From assembly GCA_946627575.1 (NCBI GenBank), contig CAMOVS010000019.1, positions 1-10,711 of the forward strand: DNA of 10,711 nt, written 5' to 3'. The stretch is from an uncultured Lachnospiraceae bacterium. GTDB taxonomy: Bacteria > Bacillota > Clostridia > Lachnospirales > Lachnospiraceae. Shown piece after piece: positions 7,502 through 10,711 of this stretch; positions within the stretch are counted from its first letter, which is position 1, and each line of letters begins with the position of its first letter. Under the pieces are notes generated by a model, which was not told the origin of the DNA, searched no databases, and saw nothing but the letters and a program-made list of their open reading frames with translations. Made by a program: the position numbers and the translations under genes.

Positions 7502-8380
7502 ATGCGCGAAACCATCGTTTGTATCGGGAAGATTGCACAACATCCTCACATATTTCCCGAGACAGGGATTGCTGTTCAATCTTATGAAGAATTATGTTAT
7601 TATATGCGGAATCATCTGATCTGCTATCTGTATACGCTGCCGGATGAGAAGCTGGCCCGCTTTGTGGCAGAGGAACTAAAGCTGGACAAGCTTGCCAGGA
7701 CTTTGAGCAGGCTGACCGACCCGGCAAAAGACCAGATGAAATACTTTGCCGCTCTTTTCAGGGAAGGAAACTATTATTCCGAGGATGAGATCCGGGGGAT
7801 TCTCGATGAGTACCGGACCCTGAAGAATGCCGGCCCCTACCAGCAGGGTAAATGGCTGGGAGACCTCTTTTTCTCCTCCGGGCGGGCTTCCATGGCTGTC
7901 AGCCACTATGAGACTGCTCTGAAGCAGGAAGGGATGACCGATGCAGAGAGAGGGGCGGTCCACCATAACCTGGCATGTGCTCTGATTCGCCTTTTTCGCT
8001 ATCAGGATGCCAGGCTCCACCTGCTTAAGGCCTGGCAGTACGGAGAGGATGAGAGATCTCTTTATTATTACTATGCTATTATAGCACTCCAGGAAGGGCT
8101 GGACCGAGCCAGGGAGGAGCTTAAGTCCTTTGAGGTCTCGGACCTGCTTCTGGAAGGCTTTGAGACCCGCTTCGCCCAGATGCAGGTGTCCTTCCAGAGC
8201 AGCGATGCCGCGGCCCGCTTCCGCAAGATGTTCCTGCTGAGCCAAAAGGGGCGTGAAGAAGACTGCATGAAGATAAGGGACCGTTACATCCGGAAGATGC
8301 AGAAAGACTTCCGGTCGGAGATGGAGAGCCCCGATTATCTCTTTGTTATGAATCCGCCGGAAGCGGCCAATAATCATTGA
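7502..8380 (+). CDS. TPR-like repeat protein, function unknown
   Basis: This is a 293-residue, mostly helical, soluble protein without signal peptide or membrane segments. The ATG at 7502 has AGAAAGGG seven bases upstream. A GTG at 7475 is in frame but has no ribosome binding site and would precede that site. Residues about 1-110 form an unassigned helical region. A first TPR-like pair begins near W118 (KWLGDLFFSSGRASMAVSHY), with the small, large and aromatic pattern of the repeat. A second starts near V153 (VHHNLACALIRLFRYQDA), and a third, weaker one near 189-216 (LYYYYAIIALQEGLDRA). The C-terminal quarter is charged and helical. It follows the Hsp70-like gene by 86 bp and precedes valS. 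A role as adaptor or co-chaperone for the Hsp70-like neighbour is inferred only from the TPR fold and the gene order. Confidence 0.8.
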   Translation: MRETIVCIGKIAQHPHIFPETGIAVQSYEELCYYMRNHLICYLYTLPDEKLARFVAEELKLDKLARTLSRLTDPAKDQMKYFAALFREGNYYSEDEIRGILDEYRTLKNAGPYQQGKWLGDLFFSSGRASMAVSHYETALKQEGMTDAERGAVHHNLACALIRLFRYQDARLHLLKAWQYGEDERSLYYYYAIIALQEGLDRAREELKSFEVSDLLLEGFETRFAQMQVSFQSSDAAARFRKMFLLSQKGREEDCMKIRDRYIRKMQKDFRSEMESPDYLFVMNPPEAANNH

Positions 8381-8393
8381 TAATACATTTACC

Positions 8394-8454
8394 GGGACCG
8401 GGATTATGCCGCGATGACCTGGCAGAAGTGCTGGAGTATCGGGATCCGGGTCCC
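8394..8454 (+). promoter_or_regulatory. Long imperfect hairpin in the valS leader
   Basis: GGGACCGGGAT (8394-8404) pairs with ATCCGGGTCCC (8444-8454). This gives 6 plus 4 base pairs around one G-G mismatch, enclosing 39 nt that contain a smaller possible GCA-GAAG-TGC hairpin. The sequence after the right arm is TTGATT, too poor in T for a standard intrinsic terminator. It lies in the 118-bp gap between the TPR gene and valS and may be an attenuator, a processing site or a weak terminator. Confidence 0.4.
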
Positions 8455-8498
8455 TTGATTAGTGAAATATGATATGTATAAAGAGGAGGAAGCAAGCT

Positions 8499-10711
8499 AT
8501 GGCTGCTGAGATGAGCAAAACATATAACCCTGCCGAAATTGAAGACCGGCTTTATCAGAAATGGCTGGATAAAAAATACTTCCATGCTGAGGTTGACCGC
8601 AGTAAGAAACCCTTTACCATCGTGATGCCGCCGCCCAATATCACCGGGCAGCTTCATATGGGTCATGCCCTTGATAATACCCTCCAGGATATCCTGATCC
8701 GTTTTAAGAGAATGCAGGGCTACAATGCCCTATGGCAGCCTGGAACCGACCATGCCAGCATCGCTACAGAGGTCAAGGTTACCAACAAATTAAAAGAAGA
8801 AGGCATCGACAAGGAAGAGCTTGGAAGAGAAGGCTTTCTGGAGAGAACCTGGGAGTGGAAGAAGGAATACGGCGGACGGATCGTCAGCCAGCTGAAGAAG
8901 CTGGGATCTTCTGCCGACTGGGACAGGGAGCGCTTCACCATGGATGAAGGCTGCTCCAAAGCAGTACAGGAGGTTTTCATCCGCCTTTACGAAAAGGGAT
9001 ACATCTACAGGGGATCCAGAATCATCAACTGGTGCCCGGTCTGTCAGACTTCCATATCCGATGCTGAGGTAGAATATCAGGACCAGCACGGACATTTCTG
9101 GCATATCAATTATCCTATAATCGGAAGTGACCGGTCCATCGAGATCGCCACAACCCGTCCGGAGACCATGCTGGGTGATACGGCTGTTGCCGTTCATCCC
9201 GAGGATGAGCGCTATCAGGACCTGATCGGGAAGAAGGTTCTGCTCCCTATCGTCAATCGTGAAATTCCTATCGTGGCAGACAGCTACGTTGATAAAGAAT
9301 TTGGAACGGGTGCTGTTAAGATTACGCCGGCCCACGATCCCAACGACTTTGAAGTGGGCAAGCGCCATAACCTTCCCGAGATCAACGTTATGAATGATGA
9401 CGGAACCATCAATGATCATGGCGGAAAATATGCAGGCATGGACCGTTATGAGTGCAGGAAGGCCCTGGTAAAGGATCTGGAGGAAGGCGGTTTCCTGGTT
9501 AAGGTGGAAGCCCATGACCATAATGTGGGAACCCATGACCGCTGCCACACCACGGTGGAGCCTATGGTAAAGCAGCAGTGGTTTGTCCGCATGGAAGAGC
9601 TGGCCAAGCCGGCCATTGAAGCGGTAAAGAAGGGAGAGCTCAATTTTGTTCCTAAGCACTTTGACCGGACCTACCTCCACTGGCTGGAGAATATCCGGGA
9701 TTGGTGTATCTCCCGCCAGCTCTGGTGGGGCCACCGGATCCCCGCTTATTATTGCGACGACTGCGGTGAAATTGTGGTAGCCGGAGAGAAGCCGGCTGTC
9801 TGCCCCAAGTGCGGGTGCAGCCATCTGACCCAGGATGAAGACACCCTGGATACCTGGTTCTCCTCCGCCCTCTGGCCCTTCTCTACTCTTGGATGGCCCG
9901 ACCAGACTGAGGACCTGTCTTATTTCTATCCGACGGATGTCCTGGTTACAGGATACGATATCATTTTCTTCTGGGTTATCCGGATGGTATTCTCCGGCTA
10001 TGAGCATACCGGCGTATCGCCTTTCCGGGATGTCCTGATTCACGGCCTGGTCCGGGATGAGCAGGGCAGGAAGATGAGCAAATCCCTTGGAAATGGTATC
10101 GATCCTCTGGAGGTTATCAACCAATATGGGGCGGACGCCCTCAGACTGACTCTGGTGACCGGCAACGCTCCGGGCAATGATATGAGATTCTCTGAGAAGA
10201 AGATCATCGCCAGCAGGAACTTTGCCAACAAGATCTGGAACGCTTCCCGCTTTATGCTGATGAATATCGGCAAGGCGGACCTGTCCGGCGTGACAGTGGC
10301 GGACCTGACAGAAGCGGACCGCTGGATCCTTTCCAAGGCCAACCGCCTGGTCGGGGAAGTAACAGCCAACATGGAGAGCTATGACTTTGGCGTTGCCGTA
10401 GGCAAGATTCATGATTTCATCTGGGAAGAGTTCTGTGACTGGTATATCGAGATGGTTAAGCCCAGACTTTATGATGAAGCGGATGAGACCAAGGCGGCAG
10501 CCCTCTATACCCTTAAGGAAGTTCTTCGGATCGGCCTCAAGCTCCTGCATCCCTTTATGCCATTCATTACGGAGGAAATCTTCATGAGCCTCCAGGATGA
10601 AGAGGATTCGATTATGGTATCTGAATGGCCTGTTTCCCGGGACGCATGGAATTTTGAAGCGGAGGAAGCAGAAGTGGAGGCCATCAAGACCGCCGTTCGC
10701 AACATCCGTAA
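8499..10711 (+). CDS. valS: Valyl-tRNA synthetase (3' end outside the window)
   Basis: The enzyme attaches valine to tRNA-Val using ATP and edits mischarged threonine. 737 codons are present of the roughly 880 expected, and the window ends before the stop. AGGAGG (8484-8489) sits 9 nt before the ATG. The class I ATP site is [13 protein letters not shown], with the HIGH equivalent HMGH at 53-56, and KMSKS is at 525-529. The CP1 editing domain (about 195-340) shows [13 protein letters not shown] (218-230) and [15 protein letters not shown] (269-283). Two cysteine pairs, C419/C422 and C435/C438, resemble a zinc ribbon, and WCPVC lies at 178-182. The anticodon-binding helical domain begins around 600 ([14 protein letters not shown]). 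The C-terminal coiled-coil arm is outside the window. No T-box is recognisable upstream, though such elements are common before synthetase genes in Firmicutes. The assignment is certain. Confidence 0.98.
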   Translation, partial: MAAEMSKTYNPAEIEDRLYQKWLDKKYFHAEVDRSKKPFTIVMPPPNITGQLHMGHALDNTLQDILIRFKRMQGYNALWQPGTDHASIATEVKVTNKLKEEGIDKEELGREGFLERTWEWKKEYGGRIVSQLKKLGSSADWDRERFTMDEGCSKAVQEVFIRLYEKGYIYRGSRIINWCPVCQTSISDAEVEYQDQHGHFWHINYPIIGSDRSIEIATTRPETMLGDTAVAVHPEDERYQDLIGKKVLLPIVNREIPIVADSYVDKEFGTGAVKITPAHDPNDFEVGKRHNLPEINVMNDDGTINDHGGKYAGMDRYECRKALVKDLEEGGFLVKVEAHDHNVGTHDRCHTTVEPMVKQQWFVRMEELAKPAIEAVKKGELNFVPKHFDRTYLHWLENIRDWCISRQLWWGHRIPAYYCDDCGEIVVAGEKPAVCPKCGCSHLTQDEDTLDTWFSSALWPFSTLGWPDQTEDLSYFYPTDVLVTGYDIIFFWVIRMVFSGYEHTGVSPFRDVLIHGLVRDEQGRKMSKSLGNGIDPLEVINQYGADALRLTLVTGNAPGNDMRFSEKKIIASRNFANKIWNASRFMLMNIGKADLSGVTVADLTEADRWILSKANRLVGEVTANMESYDFGVAVGKIHDFIWEEFCDWYIEMVKPRLYDEADETKAAALYTLKEVLRIGLKLLHPFMPFITEEIFMSLQDEEDSIMVSEWPVSRDAWNFEAEEAEVEAIKTAVRNIR

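Noticed and set aside
2766..8380. Reading the trio as an anti-phage defence island
   Set aside because: There are no nuclease, protease, toxin or nucleotide-cyclase motifs, no nearby mobile genes, and base composition like the housekeeping neighbours. Nothing in the sequence supports defence specifically.
8394..8460. T-box riboswitch upstream of valS
   Set aside because: CCGCG and GTCCCTT recall T-box pieces, but the UGGN tRNA-acceptor bulge is absent (TTAT at that place), and there is no room for Stem I between the TPR gene stop and this region.
8394..8460. Intrinsic terminator between the TPR gene and valS
   Set aside because: The stem is long-looped and followed by CCCTTGATT rather than a T-run, so I list it as a leader structure and not as a terminator.
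8455..8482. Promoter TTGATT-N16-TATAAA before valS
   Set aside because: The expected transcription start would fall at about 8489, on or past the AGGAGG ribosome site, leaving valS without its own Shine-Dalgarno sequence. Probably a chance match.
8790..10550. 586-codon open frame on the minus strand inside valS
   Set aside because: It lies opposite an unmistakable valS, has no recognisable domain, and its composition follows from valS codon use. It is an antisense shadow.

Overview
The window reads as a chromosomal segment of a Gram-positive Clostridia bacterium, most likely Lachnospiraceae. The grounds are roughly balanced base composition, strong purine-rich ribosome binding sites, a near-consensus sigma-A-type promoter, and protein sequences that look clostridial. 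I see no mobile element, CRISPR array, tRNA or rRNA. Almost all of it is coding and, apart from one gene, on the plus strand.

Left part (1-2667): three housekeeping genes. They are nth (endonuclease III, 152-817, plus), a TrmO/TsaA-type tRNA methyltransferase (814-1503, minus) and a tRNA-dihydrouridine synthase (1702-2667, plus). nth and trmO converge and share the palindrome CTAG as both stop codons, leaving no space for a terminator. Between trmO and dus lies the one clear promoter of the window (TTGATA, 18 bp, TATAAT), followed by a leader with three small inverted repeats.

Middle part (2766-8380): three plus-strand genes of no established function, closely spaced and without an obvious terminator between them. 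They encode (i) a 1165-residue soluble protein with beta-rich N-terminal domains, a very long helical-repeat middle and a beta-rich C-terminal domain, resembling what I recall as the DUF5717 family of Lachnospiraceae; (ii) a 367-residue protein with a compact Hsp70/actin-type (ASKHA) nucleotide-binding fold, a degenerate phosphate-2 loop and a C-terminal beta domain reminiscent of the Hsp70 substrate-binding domain; (iii) a 293-residue TPR-like protein. This trio is the most interesting part of the window. Its layout suggests one cytoplasmic complex in which helical-repeat proteins act with an Hsp70-like, possibly catalytically dead, partner. That is inference.

Right part (8499 to the end): valS, valyl-tRNA synthetase, with all its class I signatures, cut by the window edge after 737 codons. 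Its 118-bp upstream gap contains a long imperfect hairpin but no recognisable T-box. Together the named genes cover tRNA maturation (Dus, TrmO), tRNA charging (ValS) and base-excision DNA repair (Nth). The uncharacterised trio sits inside this core neighbourhood rather than in a defence or mobile island.
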